DNA of 64,000 nt from RGIG7332 sp045580305 (GTDB taxonomy: Bacteria; Bacillota; Clostridia; Oscillospirales; JAAYXM01). The notes under the pieces were generated by a model that made no database searches, had not been told where the DNA came from, and saw nothing but the letters and a program-made list of their open reading frames with translations. Position 1 is the first letter of the stretch; every line of letters begins with the position of its first letter. The stretch spans positions 1-64,000 of the forward strand of contig JAZNNQ010000054.1 in NCBI GenBank assembly GCA_045580305.1, given 5' to 3'. Below, in pieces: positions 41,673 to 50,642 of the stretch. The position numbers were made by a program, and so were the translations under genes.

Positions 41673-44261
41673 ATGTATGCTAAATTAAGTGCTATTGAAA
41701 CCGCTCAGCGGGTTGATGTTAACATTAAGGAAGGTCTTTCCGCCGACGAGGTGCGTGAGCGCAGAAGCGCAGGCGGCGCAAACGCCATAGCGGGTGGGAA
41801 AAAGGGCTCCTTCATTTCACTTGTTTTAAAGCAGTTAAATGAGCCTATGATCTATATCCTCTTTGCCGCAGCTGTGCTGTCCGCGCTGGTAGGTGAGTGG
41901 TCAAATTCCCTTGTTATTCTTGCAATTGTCGTGATCAATGCAGTTATCGGCGTTGTGCAGGAGAGTAAGGCGGAAAAAGCGCTCGAAGCACTCAAAAAAC
42001 TTACCGTTACCCATGCTTTGGTGCGCCGTGACGGCGTTGTGCAGGAAGTTCCTGCAGATGATCTGGTAGTTGGCGATATTGTAATTTTAGACGCAGGTCG
42101 TGTTGTGCCCGCCGATTTGCGCCTTACCGTAGCGGCAAATCTGGATGTAAACGAGTCCGCTCTTACCGGTGAGTCGGTTCCGGTTTCCAAAAACCCCGAC
42201 TTTATTGCTTCCGGCGATATTCCCTTAGGTGACAGAGAAAACATGGCGTTCCAGGGTACTGTTGTTACCGGTGGCCGCGGTGAGGGTATCGTTGTTGCAA
42301 CCGGTATGTCCACCGAGGTTGGCAGAATTGCTGATATGTTAAACGCCCAGGAAGCAGGGAAGACCCCATTACAGAAAAAACTTGCCGGTCTTTCCAAAAT
42401 CCTTGGTCTTGCGGCGATTGTCGCTTGTGTTGCCATTCTTCTTATCGGTATTATTCAGGGCAGAGTCTTTGCGGAAATTCTTTTAACCTCGATTTCACTT
42501 GCGGTTGCGGTTGTTCCCGAGGGTCTTACCGCTGTTGTTACAATAGTTCTGGCGATGGGTGTTACCCGAATGGTAAAAAGAAACGCCATTGTGCGACACC
42601 TGCCTGCGGTAGAAACCTTGGGCTCGGTCAGCGTTATTTGCTCGGATAAGACCGGAACTCTTACACAGAATAAAATGACCGTGGTTTCCGCATATTTCAA
42701 CGGCGTTACCTTAAATGCCTCTTCGATCGTTGCGCGTGATATGCTTCCCCTTATCCACGGCCTCGCTCTTTGTAACGATGCTACCGTTTCAGGAAATTCG
42801 CGTACCGGCGACCCCACCGAACTTGCACTTCTGGATTTTGCTATAAAACACGGCATTTCACCCGACTCGCTCAATAAAACCTTCCCGAGAATAAATGAAA
42901 TGCCATTTGATTCCGACCGTAAGATGATGACGACTCTGCATTCTGCAGATGATACCACCGTTTCTTACACAAAAGGTGCGGTTGACAGCGTGCTTCCCTG
43001 TTGTACCCACATCTGGGACAACGGCACTATCCGCCCGATAACAGATGAAGATATAGAGAAAATTTATAAAGAAGCAGAGAATATGTCAAACAAGGCGCTT
43101 CGCGTGCTCTCCCTTGCTATGCGAAGCGGAAATGTTACACCCAAGGAAGAAAACCTCGCCTTTGCAGGCCTTGTTGCCATGATGGATCCGCCCCGTAAGG
43201 AGGCAATCGAGTCCATTAAAGACTGTAAGCGCGCGGGCATCCGCGTTGTTATGATAACCGGCGACCACAAAGTGACCGCAGCGGCAATCGGTGTTCAGAC
43301 CGGCATTTGCAAGGAAGGCGATCGCGTTCTTACCGGTGCCGAGCTTGACCAGATGAGTGACGAAGACCTTTCCGCTTGCATTGAGGATGTTTGCGTTTTT
43401 GCCCGTGTTGACCCGCGCCACAAGGTGCGAATTGTCAATGCTCTCAAGTCCCACGGTCATGTCGTTTCAATGACCGGTGACGGTGTTAACGACGCTCCCT
43501 CTCTTAAGGCCGCAGATATCGGCGTTGCTATGGGTATTACCGGTACCGACGCCGCGAAGGACGCTTCTTCCCTTATTTTGACCGATGACAACTTCTCAAC
43601 CATTGCAAATGCAGTGGAAGAGGGTAGAAATATCTTTGAAAATATAAGAAAATCCATCTTTTTCCTGCTTGCATCAAATATGGGCGAGCTTATTACCGTC
43701 TTAATCTCGGTACTTCTTTTCTGGGATACGCCCCTTTTACCCCTGCACATTCTGTGGATCAATCTTATCACCGACTCTCTGCCGGCGCTGGCTCTGGGTA
43801 TTGACCCGGGCAGACCTGATATTATGGACAAAAAACCCCGTCCTGCCGATCAGTCTCTGTTTGCCGATGGCGGCGGACATAAGGTTATTTTCTACGGCGT
43901 TATAATCGCAATTCTCACTCTTTGTGCATTTAAGATTACACAGGTTACCACCGGCGATCTCAATTATGCACAGACGATGGCGCTTGTCACCCTCGCAGGA
44001 AGCCAGCTTGTCTACTCAATTTCCATAAGAGCAGGTGATAGCTCTATTTTCCGTGTAGGTATGCGCTCTAATCCGCTGTTTATCACCTCTCTTGTGCTGG
44101 GCTTTGCACTGCAGTTTGTTATTCTTTATATCCCGCCGCTTGCAAGCCTTTTCTCCACATCGCCCCTTTCTTTGGGAAGCTGGGGTGCGGTATTGGGTAT
44201 GTCCCTTGTACCGCTTATAGCGCATGAAATCGTTGTTTTCGTAAGGAAGCATTTAAAATGA
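41673..44261 (+). CDS. Cation-transporting P-type ATPase, calcium-pump-like (P2)
   Basis: The 862-residue protein is a P2-type ATPase that most likely exports Ca2+. It has the cation ATPase N-domain (about 1-60), TGES of the actuator domain, the ion-site helix VAVVPEGLTAVV, the phosphorylation site SDKTGTLTQNK (about 320-330), the hinge TGDGVNDAPSL and NLITDSLPALALGID in helix 6 with an Asp as in SERCA pumps. About ten membrane helices fit. I chose the ATG at 41673 with AAGGAGAG 8 nt upstream; an ATG ten codons earlier overlaps this site. Ion choice is inferred from the PEGL and NLITD segments. Confidence 0.9.
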   Translation: MYAKLSAIETAQRVDVNIKEGLSADEVRERRSAGGANAIAGGKKGSFISLVLKQLNEPMIYILFAAAVLSALVGEWSNSLVILAIVVINAVIGVVQESKAEKALEALKKLTVTHALVRRDGVVQEVPADDLVVGDIVILDAGRVVPADLRLTVAANLDVNESALTGESVPVSKNPDFIASGDIPLGDRENMAFQGTVVTGGRGEGIVVATGMSTEVGRIADMLNAQEAGKTPLQKKLAGLSKILGLAAIVACVAILLIGIIQGRVFAEILLTSISLAVAVVPEGLTAVVTIVLAMGVTRMVKRNAIVRHLPAVETLGSVSVICSDKTGTLTQNKMTVVSAYFNGVTLNASSIVARDMLPLIHGLALCNDATVSGNSRTGDPTELALLDFAIKHGISPDSLNKTFPRINEMPFDSDRKMMTTLHSADDTTVSYTKGAVDSVLPCCTHIWDNGTIRPITDEDIEKIYKEAENMSNKALRVLSLAMRSGNVTPKEENLAFAGLVAMMDPPRKEAIESIKDCKRAGIRVVMITGDHKVTAAAIGVQTGICKEGDRVLTGAELDQMSDEDLSACIEDVCVFARVDPRHKVRIVNALKSHGHVVSMTGDGVNDAPSLKAADIGVAMGITGTDAAKDASSLILTDDNFSTIANAVEEGRNIFENIRKSIFFLLASNMGELITVLISVLLFWDTPLLPLHILWINLITDSLPALALGIDPGRPDIMDKKPRPADQSLFADGGGHKVIFYGVIIAILTLCAFKITQVTTGDLNYAQTMALVTLAGSQLVYSISIRAGDSSIFRVGMRSNPLFITSLVLGFALQFVILYIPPLASLFSTSPLSLGSWGAVLGMSLVPLIAHEIVVFVRKHLK

Positions 44262-44854
44262 GTCGTGAGATAGAGTTAAAATACGCTATGCCGGAGGGCC
44301 TTTCCGTCGATACCATTTTTGCATCTATCCCCTTTGATACGCCAATAAAGGAAATCGCGATGCAGAGCACCTATTTTGACACGCCCGATAACTTATTGGG
44401 TAAAATGAAGGCATCCGTCAGGCATCGCATGGAAAACGATACCTCGGTATTTACCATCAAAACACCCCTTAGCAGTGTCGGCGCTCTTGCAAAACGCGGA
44501 GAGTGGCAGGTAGAGGCCGAGACCCTTAAGGCTGCACTGCCGCGCCTTTTGGAATGTGGTGCACCGAAAGAGGTTATTGCTCTTGCCGAGCGTGAACTTG
44601 TAATTATTGCGCAGTTTGAGTTTTTACGGCGCAGTGTTCTTTTGAAAACCGATAGTTTTTCCGCTGATTTTTGTGTGGATATAGGCTATCTGTCCCCCGA
44701 CGGAGTAAAAAAAGCACCCTTAAAGGAAATCGAGCTGGAGCTTATTGATGGAGATGTTAATGCCCTCTGTGATTTCGGCGCACGCCTTTCAGAGCGTCTT
44801 TCCCTTGTGCCCCAAAGGCTTTCAAAGTTGTCGAGGGCGCGAAATTTAAAATAA
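44258..44854 (+). CDS. CYTH-domain protein (triphosphate tunnel metalloenzyme family)
   Basis: The 198-residue protein begins with the EIELKY form of the ExExK motif and continues with alternating strands typical of the CYTH tunnel: QSTYFDTPDNLL, KASVRHRMENDTSVFTIKTP and DIGYLSPDG...LKEIELELIDG. Bacterial members hydrolyse inorganic triphosphate or thiamine triphosphate with a metal. Its ATG overlaps the ATPase stop by 4 nt (ATGA), so the two are translated together. It is 14 nt before mnmG. The substrate is unknown. Confidence 0.82.
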   Translation: MSREIELKYAMPEGLSVDTIFASIPFDTPIKEIAMQSTYFDTPDNLLGKMKASVRHRMENDTSVFTIKTPLSSVGALAKRGEWQVEAETLKAALPRLLECGAPKEVIALAERELVIIAQFEFLRRSVLLKTDSFSADFCVDIGYLSPDGVKKAPLKEIELELIDGDVNALCDFGARLSERLSLVPQRLSKLSRARNLK

Positions 44855-44868
44855 ACCGGAGATCTCTT

Positions 44869-46734
44869 ATGAAATACCTTGCTGAAGAATACGATGTTGC
44901 CGTTATAGGTGCAGGTCACGCGGGCATTGAGGCCGCACTTGCCTGCGCCCGTATGGGGTTGAAAACCGTATGCTTTACAATAAATTTAGACGCGGTGGGC
45001 AATATGCCCTGCAACCCGTCAATCGGCGGCACCGCGAAGGGTCACCTTGTCCGTGAAATCGACGCTTTAGGCGGCGAAATGGGCAGGGCGGCAGACGCTA
45101 CCTGCATCCAGTACCGTATGCTCAATCGCGGTAAAGGCCCGGCGGTACATTCCCTGCGTGCCCAGGCTGATCGCCGCGCATATCAAATTTATATGAAGCA
45201 CGCCTTGGAGAAACAGGAGAATCTGGATGTAAAACAGGCGGAAATTGTTGATATTGAACTTCGTGACCGCGCGGTTTCCGCGGTTGTCACCCAAACCGGT
45301 GCCACACATCCTGTGAAGGCGGCTATTATCGCCTCCGGTACATATCTTTGCGGCCGAACCATCGTAGGTGATGTCTACACAAATGGCGGCCCCGACGGAA
45401 TGTTTGCGGCAAATGCACTTACAGAGTCACTTCGCGCTATGGGTCTATCCCTTATGCGCTTTAAAACGGGAACTCCCGCGCGAATTAACGCCCGTTCCAT
45501 TGATTTTTCCAAGATGGAGCCACAGTATGGCGACGATGTAGTGGTTCCCTTCTCATTTGGCACTAAAAATCCGCCGGAAAACCGCGCGATGTGCCATTTA
45601 ACCTATACAACCGAGGAAACTCACAATATTATCCGTGAAAATCTGCATCGTTCACCCTTGTATTCGGGTAATATTGAGGGTATAGGCCCCCGTTATTGCC
45701 CCTCAATCGAGGATAAAATCGTCCGTTTCCCCGATAAAGCGCGGCACCAGCTTTTTATTGAGCCAATGGGCCTTGATACCGAGGAAATGTATATCCAGGG
45801 TATGTCTTCATCCTTACCTGAGGATGTGCAGATCAAGATGATCCACTCGGTACCGGGTCTGGAAAATGCAAAAATTATGCGCCCTGCATATGCGATAGAG
45901 TACGATTGCATCAATCCCCAGGAGTTACTGCCGACCCTTGAGGTCAAAAGCATTTCCGGCCTTTACGGTGCGGGGCAGTTTAACGGCACCTCGGGTTATG
46001 AGGAGGCCGCTGCACAGGGTCTTATCGCGGGAATTAACGCAAGCCTTAAGATAAAAGGGGAGAAACCCTTTGTTTTAGACCGCTCTCAAGCATATATCGG
46101 CACATTGATTGACGATCTGGTCACCAAGGGTACAAACGAACCTTACCGAATGATGACCTCGCGCTCGGAATATCGCCTTGTTTTACGCCAGGACAATGCG
46201 GATTTCCGTTTAAGCGAGTTTGGCAATAAAATTGGTCTTGTTTCCGACGAAGCTTATGCACAGGTTGTGGAAAAATATGCGGCAACAGAGCGTGAAAGAG
46301 CGCGTCTTGAGCGCACAGTTTTACCTCCGAGCGATGAACTAAACTCTCTACTTGAAGAATTGGGTACAGCGCCACTTAAAACCGGTGCGAGCCTTGCTGA
46401 TCTGTTGCGCCGTCCTCAGGTGGAATATGAAAATATTGCAAAATTCGACAAAAATCGCCACGAGGATATAACAGGCGAAATTTTGGAGCAGGTACAAATT
46501 TCCCTTAAATACGAGGGTTATATCAAGCGTCAATACGCGCAAATTGAGCAATTCAAGCGTCTTGAGGAGCGTCTTTTGCCCGAGGATATCGATTATGAAT
46601 CCATTGCGGGGCTTAGAATTGAGGCGCGTCAAAAGCTTACCAAAGTGCGCCCAAGGTCATTGGGTCAAGCTTCCCGTATTTCCGGTGTCAGTCCCGCGGA
46701 TATGACCGCGCTTATGATGTTTTTAAATTTTTAG
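44869..46734 (+). CDS. mnmG: tRNA uridine-5-carboxymethylaminomethyl modification enzyme MnmG (GidA)
   Basis: MnmG, with MnmE, modifies U34 of several tRNAs using FAD. The 621-residue protein has the FAD fold VIGAGHAGIEAALACARMG (about 12-30), NPSIGGTAKGHLVREID (about 48-64), LNRGKGPAVHSLRAQADR and the GTSGYEEAAAQG FAD block (about 370), with a C-terminal helical MnmE-binding domain. MnmE, normally the neighbour, is not in this window. It is followed by rsmG at 12 nt, the classic gidA-gidB order near the origin. Confidence 0.98.
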   Translation: MKYLAEEYDVAVIGAGHAGIEAALACARMGLKTVCFTINLDAVGNMPCNPSIGGTAKGHLVREIDALGGEMGRAADATCIQYRMLNRGKGPAVHSLRAQADRRAYQIYMKHALEKQENLDVKQAEIVDIELRDRAVSAVVTQTGATHPVKAAIIASGTYLCGRTIVGDVYTNGGPDGMFAANALTESLRAMGLSLMRFKTGTPARINARSIDFSKMEPQYGDDVVVPFSFGTKNPPENRAMCHLTYTTEETHNIIRENLHRSPLYSGNIEGIGPRYCPSIEDKIVRFPDKARHQLFIEPMGLDTEEMYIQGMSSSLPEDVQIKMIHSVPGLENAKIMRPAYAIEYDCINPQELLPTLEVKSISGLYGAGQFNGTSGYEEAAAQGLIAGINASLKIKGEKPFVLDRSQAYIGTLIDDLVTKGTNEPYRMMTSRSEYRLVLRQDNADFRLSEFGNKIGLVSDEAYAQVVEKYAATERERARLERTVLPPSDELNSLLEELGTAPLKTGASLADLLRRPQVEYENIAKFDKNRHEDITGEILEQVQISLKYEGYIKRQYAQIEQFKRLEERLLPEDIDYESIAGLRIEARQKLTKVRPRSLGQASRISGVSPADMTALMMFLNF

Positions 46735-46746
46735 CGAGGAGTAGCT

Positions 46747-47454
46747 ATGTTTAACAAAATAAATGATGCACTCAAAAGTCTTAATATTTCCTTGGATCCC
46801 TTGGCAGAAGCCCGTTTTAGCAAGTATTGCGAGACTCTTATTGAGACCAATAAGGTTATGAATCTTACCGCAATTACCGAGCCCGAGGAGATCTATCTGC
46901 GCCACTTTGCAGACTCAGTATCCCTTCTTGCATGCGCCGATTTTAATGGCAAAAAGGTAATAGATGTAGGTACCGGGGCAGGGTTTCCCGGACTTCCCTT
47001 AAAGATTGCAAATCCGGATTTTAAGCTTACTCTTCTTGACAGTCTGCGCAAAAGGGTGGATTTTTTGCAAAATACCTGTAATTTACTCGAGCTTTCCGAT
47101 GTGAACTGCATCCACGCTCGCGCGGAAGAAGCGGCAATGCAGTCGGATTTCCGCGATAGCTTCGATATTGCTACCTCGCGTGCCGTGGCCTCCTTACCTA
47201 CACTTTGCGAACTGTGCCTGCCTTATGTAAAGCCGGGCGGTCTTTTCCTTGCTATGAAGTCAAAGGACTATCGTGCTGAGCTTGAAGCTTCCGAAAACGC
47301 CATCCGCACACTTCAGGCGCGAGTTGAGCGAGTCTGGGAGTATTCCATTGAAGGCACAGACCTTTCCTACTGTGTAATAGTAATTAAAAAACTGGCGAAC
47401 ACTCCCTCTAAATATCCCCGTCGTTTCGCTAAAATACAAAAAAATCCATTATAA
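46747..47454 (+). CDS. rsmG: 16S rRNA (guanine527-N7)-methyltransferase RsmG (GidB)
   Basis: RsmG methylates G527 of 16S rRNA; its loss can give low-level streptomycin resistance. The 235-residue protein has LTAITEPEEIYLRHFADS (about 38-55), the SAM motif DVGTGAGFPGLPLKI (about 74-88), LLDSLRKRVDFL and ATSRAVASLPTLCEL. A GCGAGGAG site lies 6 nt upstream of the ATG at 46747. It ends 120 nt before noc. Confidence 0.97.
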   Translation: MFNKINDALKSLNISLDPLAEARFSKYCETLIETNKVMNLTAITEPEEIYLRHFADSVSLLACADFNGKKVIDVGTGAGFPGLPLKIANPDFKLTLLDSLRKRVDFLQNTCNLLELSDVNCIHARAEEAAMQSDFRDSFDIATSRAVASLPTLCELCLPYVKPGGLFLAMKSKDYRAELEASENAIRTLQARVERVWEYSIEGTDLSYCVIVIKKLANTPSKYPRRFAKIQKNPL

Positions 47455-47574
47455 TATTTGCTATTATTTGCGGTTTTTCTTGTATTTTTGCAATAATTTA
47501 ATACTTTTTGTCGATAATTTCCTCTTTACTTATTTGGAAAAAACTGGTAATTTATAAGTAAGGAGGAATTTATT

Positions 47575-48387
47575 ATGCTCTACACCTTACGAAAAAAGGC
47601 GACCATTTCAGAGGCAGGTATAACTATGCTGCCGGTTGGCCGTATTGAGCCTAATCCCGCACAGCCGCGAAAGGTTTTTAATCCGGACGAGCTTCGCGAC
47701 CTTTCTCACAGTATAGTTGAAAACGGCATTATTCAGCCTATAACCGTGCGCAAGCTTGATGAACGGTACATATTGGTTGCCGGCGAGCGTCGTCTTCGAG
47801 CGGCAATTATGGCGGGTCTCCGGGAAATCCCCGCAATAGTTTCCGACATAGACGAGCGCCAATCCTCCCTGATCGCCCTTATTGAAAATCTCCAGCGCAG
47901 CGACCTTGATTTTTTTGAGGAGGCGTTGGGTATTGATAACCTAATTCGCGCCTACGGCTTTTCTCAGGAGGAAGCAGCAAGAAAGCTTGGTAAGTCACAA
48001 TCCGCTATTTCCAATAAACTGCGGCTTTTAAAGCTTCCGCAGAAGCTAATAAGGCTTATTGTTGAAAATAATCTTACCGAACGCCACGCCCGTGCACTGT
48101 TACGGCTGGAAGACCCCGAAAAGCAGGAGCCCGCACTGAAACACATAATAGATCGAAAACTTAATGTGTCCCAGACCGATGAATATATTGAAAATCTGCT
48201 TATGGCAAAAAAGCGCCCCGACCCTCAGCGCACGGTTTTTGTTTTCAAGGATGTACGGCCTTTTGTAAATACCATAAACCACGCGGTGGAAACCATGCGT
48301 TCCTCGGGGATAAAGGCGGATGTGAAACAAAACGAGGACGCGGACGCTTTGCATATGACTATCAGCATTTACAAATCAACACGCTAA
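47575..48387 (+). CDS. noc: ParB-family protein, nucleoid occlusion (Noc)-like
   Basis: Noc and ParB are paralogous CTP-binding clamps loaded at DNA sites; Noc blocks septum formation over the nucleoid. The 270-residue protein has an N-terminal ParB/Srx domain (about 15-105; NPAQPRKVF and VAGERRLRAA), a helix-turn-helix (about 135-160, EEAARKLGKSQSAISNKLRLL) and a C-terminal dimer domain. Position between rsmG and soj is the standard place of noc. The N-terminal amphipathic membrane-binding helix of Noc is weak here (MLYTLRKKATI), so a second ParB role is possible. Confidence 0.85.
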   Translation: MLYTLRKKATISEAGITMLPVGRIEPNPAQPRKVFNPDELRDLSHSIVENGIIQPITVRKLDERYILVAGERRLRAAIMAGLREIPAIVSDIDERQSSLIALIENLQRSDLDFFEEALGIDNLIRAYGFSQEEAARKLGKSQSAISNKLRLLKLPQKLIRLIVENNLTERHARALLRLEDPEKQEPALKHIIDRKLNVSQTDEYIENLLMAKKRPDPQRTVFVFKDVRPFVNTINHAVETMRSSGIKADVKQNEDADALHMTISIYKSTR

Positions 48388-48388
48388 A

Positions 48389-48404
48389 TGTTCCACGTGA
48401 AACA
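48389..48404. other. parS site, canonical
   Basis: TGTTCCACGTGAAACA matches the 16-bp parS consensus TGTTNCACGTGAAACA at every defined position. It lies 1 nt after the noc stop and upstream of the soj-spo0J genes. ParB loading here is expected from the well-studied system. Confidence 0.93.
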
Positions 48405-48405
48405 A

Positions 48406-48421
48406 TGTTCCATGTGGAACA
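48406..48421. other. parS-like variant site 2
   Basis: TGTTCCATGTGGAACA starts one base after the canonical site and differs from the consensus at two defined positions. It may bind ParB more weakly or prefer Noc. Confidence 0.7.
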
Positions 48422-48426
48422 TTTTT

Positions 48427-48442
48427 TGTTTCACATGGAACA
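48427..48442. other. parS-like variant site 3
   Basis: TGTTTCACATGGAACA lies 5 nt after site 2. Its reverse complement TGTTCCATGTGAAACA differs from the consensus at one position and is identical to the site at 63081-63096. Confidence 0.75.
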
Positions 48443-48449
48443 TTTCCTA

Positions 48450-48477
48450 TTGAAATATCATTTCTTTGTGGTATAAT
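48450..48477 (+). promoter_or_regulatory. Promoter of soj-spo0J
   Basis: TTGAAA (48450-48455), 16 nt and TATAAT (48472-48477) lie 7 nt downstream of the parS cluster and 47 nt before the soj ATG. ParB spreading from the adjacent sites could repress it. Confidence 0.72.
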
Positions 48478-48524
48478 GTTTTTATAGGTTTTAGCTTTGA
48501 TTTTTAAATAGGATAGGTGATGAT

Positions 48525-49298
48525 ATGGCAAAGGTGATTGCCCTCGCCAACCAAAAAGGCGGCGTAGGAAAAACAACCACTTGCGTCAATCTGTCCGCCG
48601 CTTTACATACATTGGGAAAACGCGTGCTTTTGTGTGATATGGATCCCCAGGGCCACGCTACCATCGGTTTTGGTGTAAGTAAACGGGACAGTGGCGCTAC
48701 TGTTTATGATGTTTTAATCGGGCGTGTTTCCGCCAAGGACGCAGTGAGAACTACTCCTTATGGCGATCTTCTTTCAGCAAACACCAATTTGGCAGGCGCG
48801 GAAGTTGAAATGATGTCTATGGACAACCGCCATTATATATTGCGAGATGCGATAAACTCCGTTCGTGAAAATTACGATTATGTTTTAATCGATTGTCCTC
48901 CGTCTTTAGGTCAACTTACTATTAATGCTCTTTGTGCGGCAGATACGGTGCTTGTACCGGTTGATTGCGGTTTTTACGCTTTGGAGGGTCTTTCCGCTCT
49001 TACTGCGACTATGTCCACACTTAAAAAGGCTCTTAATCCTGCACTGGATATTGAGGGTGTGTTGCTTACAATGTTTGACGGGCGCACAAATCTTTCGATC
49101 CAGATCGCGCAGGAGGTAAAGCGCTTTTTCCCGGGCAAGGTGTTTGCTACCGCAATTCCGAGAAATGTGCGTCTCGCCGAGGCTCCCAGCCACGGTAAGC
49201 CTATAAATGTATATGATAAATTCTCCAAAGGAGCAGAGTGTTACGCTCTTTTAGCGCAGGAAATTATAGAAAGAAGCGAAAAGGAGGTCGGGAAATGA
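48525..49298 (+). CDS. soj: Chromosome partitioning ATPase Soj/ParA
   Basis: ParA is a Walker-type ATPase that binds DNA nonspecifically as an ATP dimer and, with ParB-parS, separates origins and influences DnaA activity. The 257-residue protein has the deviant Walker A ANQKGGVGKTTT (about 8-19), CDMDPQGHAT, the Walker B segment VLIDCPPSLG (about 120-129) and the late PRNVRLAEAPSHGKP block. The short form without an N-terminal domain is typical of chromosomal Soj. spo0J overlaps its stop by 4 nt. Confidence 0.97.
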   Translation: MAKVIALANQKGGVGKTTTCVNLSAALHTLGKRVLLCDMDPQGHATIGFGVSKRDSGATVYDVLIGRVSAKDAVRTTPYGDLLSANTNLAGAEVEMMSMDNRHYILRDAINSVRENYDYVLIDCPPSLGQLTINALCAADTVLVPVDCGFYALEGLSALTATMSTLKKALNPALDIEGVLLTMFDGRTNLSIQIAQEVKRFFPGKVFATAIPRNVRLAEAPSHGKPINVYDKFSKGAECYALLAQEIIERSEKEVGK

Positions 49299-50164
49299 GT
49301 GCAAAAGGACTTGGAATGGGCTTAGATGCTCTTTTTATGACCGGCAATGAAACCGTCAAGTCAGATAGCGGCATATCTCTTGTGAAGCTTTCCCAGGTTG
49401 AGCCGAATTTGGCGCAGCCCCGAAAGGATTTTGACCCCGAGGCGCTCGCCGATCTTGCTGAATCTATTAAAACTCACGGAATATTACAGCCCCTTGCGGT
49501 AAGGCAGTTACCAAACGGCCGTTACCAGATAATTGCGGGTGAGCGCCGTTGGCGCGCGGCGCGAGAAGCAGGGCTTGTTGAGGTTCCGGTTTATATCGTG
49601 GAGGCCGACGACAAGAAGGTTATGGAGCTTGCTCTGGTTGAAAATCTGCAGAGGCAGGACCTTAATCCCATTGAAGAGGCGGAAGGCTACCGCGTTTTAA
49701 TGGACGAATTCAATTTAACACAAGAAGATTGCGCGTTGAGAATAGGCAAATCCCGTTCCGCCGTGGCAAATACCTTAAGACTTCTTTCACTTACACCCGA
49801 GGTTCGCGAAATGGTGTCCGACGGACGCCTGAGCGCAGGCCATGCCAAGGCCCTTTTAGCTATCGCAAACCCGGATAAGCAGAAAAAAGCAGCGGCTGTT
49901 GTCTTAGAAAAGAATTACAATGTGCGCCAAACCGAGCTTCTGGCAAAAAAACTTCTTGAAGAGACCAATAAGAAGGAAGATAAAAAACCTTCAGTTTCCG
50001 TTAACTATCTCGAAGAGATCGAGCGAAGTCTTTCCGGAAAGCTTGGCAGAAAAGTAAAAGTCACAAGCGGCCGTAAGAAAGGTAAGCTTGAACTTGAATT
50101 CTATAATCCGGAAGATTTGGAAAAATTAATCGCCCTTTTGGAGCAGATTGGGAGGGAATTATAA
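49295..50164 (+). CDS. spo0J: Chromosome partitioning protein Spo0J/ParB
   Basis: ParB is the CTP-dependent clamp that loads at parS and recruits SMC. The 289-residue protein begins MSAKGLGMGLDALF, has the CTP-binding domain with NLAQPRKDFDPEAL (about 37-50) and GERRWRAAREAG (about 84-95), the helix-turn-helix with LRIGKSRSAVANTLRLL (about 149-165) and a C-terminal dimer domain ending in LEQIGREL. The ATG at 49295 is preceded by AAGGAGG and overlaps the soj stop, giving coupled translation. Confidence 0.97.
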   Translation: MSAKGLGMGLDALFMTGNETVKSDSGISLVKLSQVEPNLAQPRKDFDPEALADLAESIKTHGILQPLAVRQLPNGRYQIIAGERRWRAAREAGLVEVPVYIVEADDKKVMELALVENLQRQDLNPIEEAEGYRVLMDEFNLTQEDCALRIGKSRSAVANTLRLLSLTPEVREMVSDGRLSAGHAKALLAIANPDKQKKAAAVVLEKNYNVRQTELLAKKLLEETNKKEDKKPSVSVNYLEEIERSLSGKLGRKVKVTSGRKKGKLELEFYNPEDLEKLIALLEQIGREL

Positions 50165-50166
50165 TC

Positions 50167-50637
50167 ATGAGTAATGAAGAAAAGAAAAGTATGAAGCCGT
50201 CACGGAATTTCTTTGTTTTTTACTGCATTGTCCTTTTTCTCTTTGCGGCTATTTTGATTACTGTTTCTTATTTATCTCAGGCCCGCGTTGAGCAGCAGCT
50301 TGTGGACACTACCGAAAAGGCGGAAGGTTTTGCTTCCCGTCTTGAGCAGGCAAATGCCAAGAATGCGGAGTTTGAGACAACTATTGTAGAACAGAAGGCG
50401 CAGATCGATACTCTTACCAAACAGGTTACGGAATCTACCGCAAAGCTCACAGAGCAAGAAAAGCAAATTTCCGCGGCAGATTATCTCTGGAAACTTATTA
50501 AGGCAAGTTATCAGAAAAAGTATGGCGACTGCCGTTCAATTATCGCTATGATCGACTCCAACGGCTTACGCCAATATTTGAGTCCCGAGGGGCTTAAAGA
50601 ACTCGAAAGAATTGAAAAAATCACGAAAGGTGTATGA
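50167..50637 (+). CDS. Coiled-coil membrane protein of unknown function
   Basis: The 156-residue protein has a short basic N-terminus, one membrane helix (about 14-36), a heptad-rich coiled coil (about 40-102, rich in Gln, Glu and Lys) and a compact C-terminal part with AADYLWKLIKASYQKKYGD and LSPEGLKELERIEK. The topology would put the coiled coil outside the membrane by the positive-inside rule. It starts 2 nt after the spo0J stop and ends 5 nt before serS, so it belongs to the soj-spo0J transcript. I recognise no family. An ATT-ATAATC region precedes the ATG, and GGGAGGG at the spo0J end serves as its ribosome site. Confidence 0.8.
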   Translation: MSNEEKKSMKPSRNFFVFYCIVLFLFAAILITVSYLSQARVEQQLVDTTEKAEGFASRLEQANAKNAEFETTIVEQKAQIDTLTKQVTESTAKLTEQEKQISAADYLWKLIKASYQKKYGDCRSIIAMIDSNGLRQYLSPEGLKELERIEKITKGV

Positions 50638-50642
50638 TTTAA

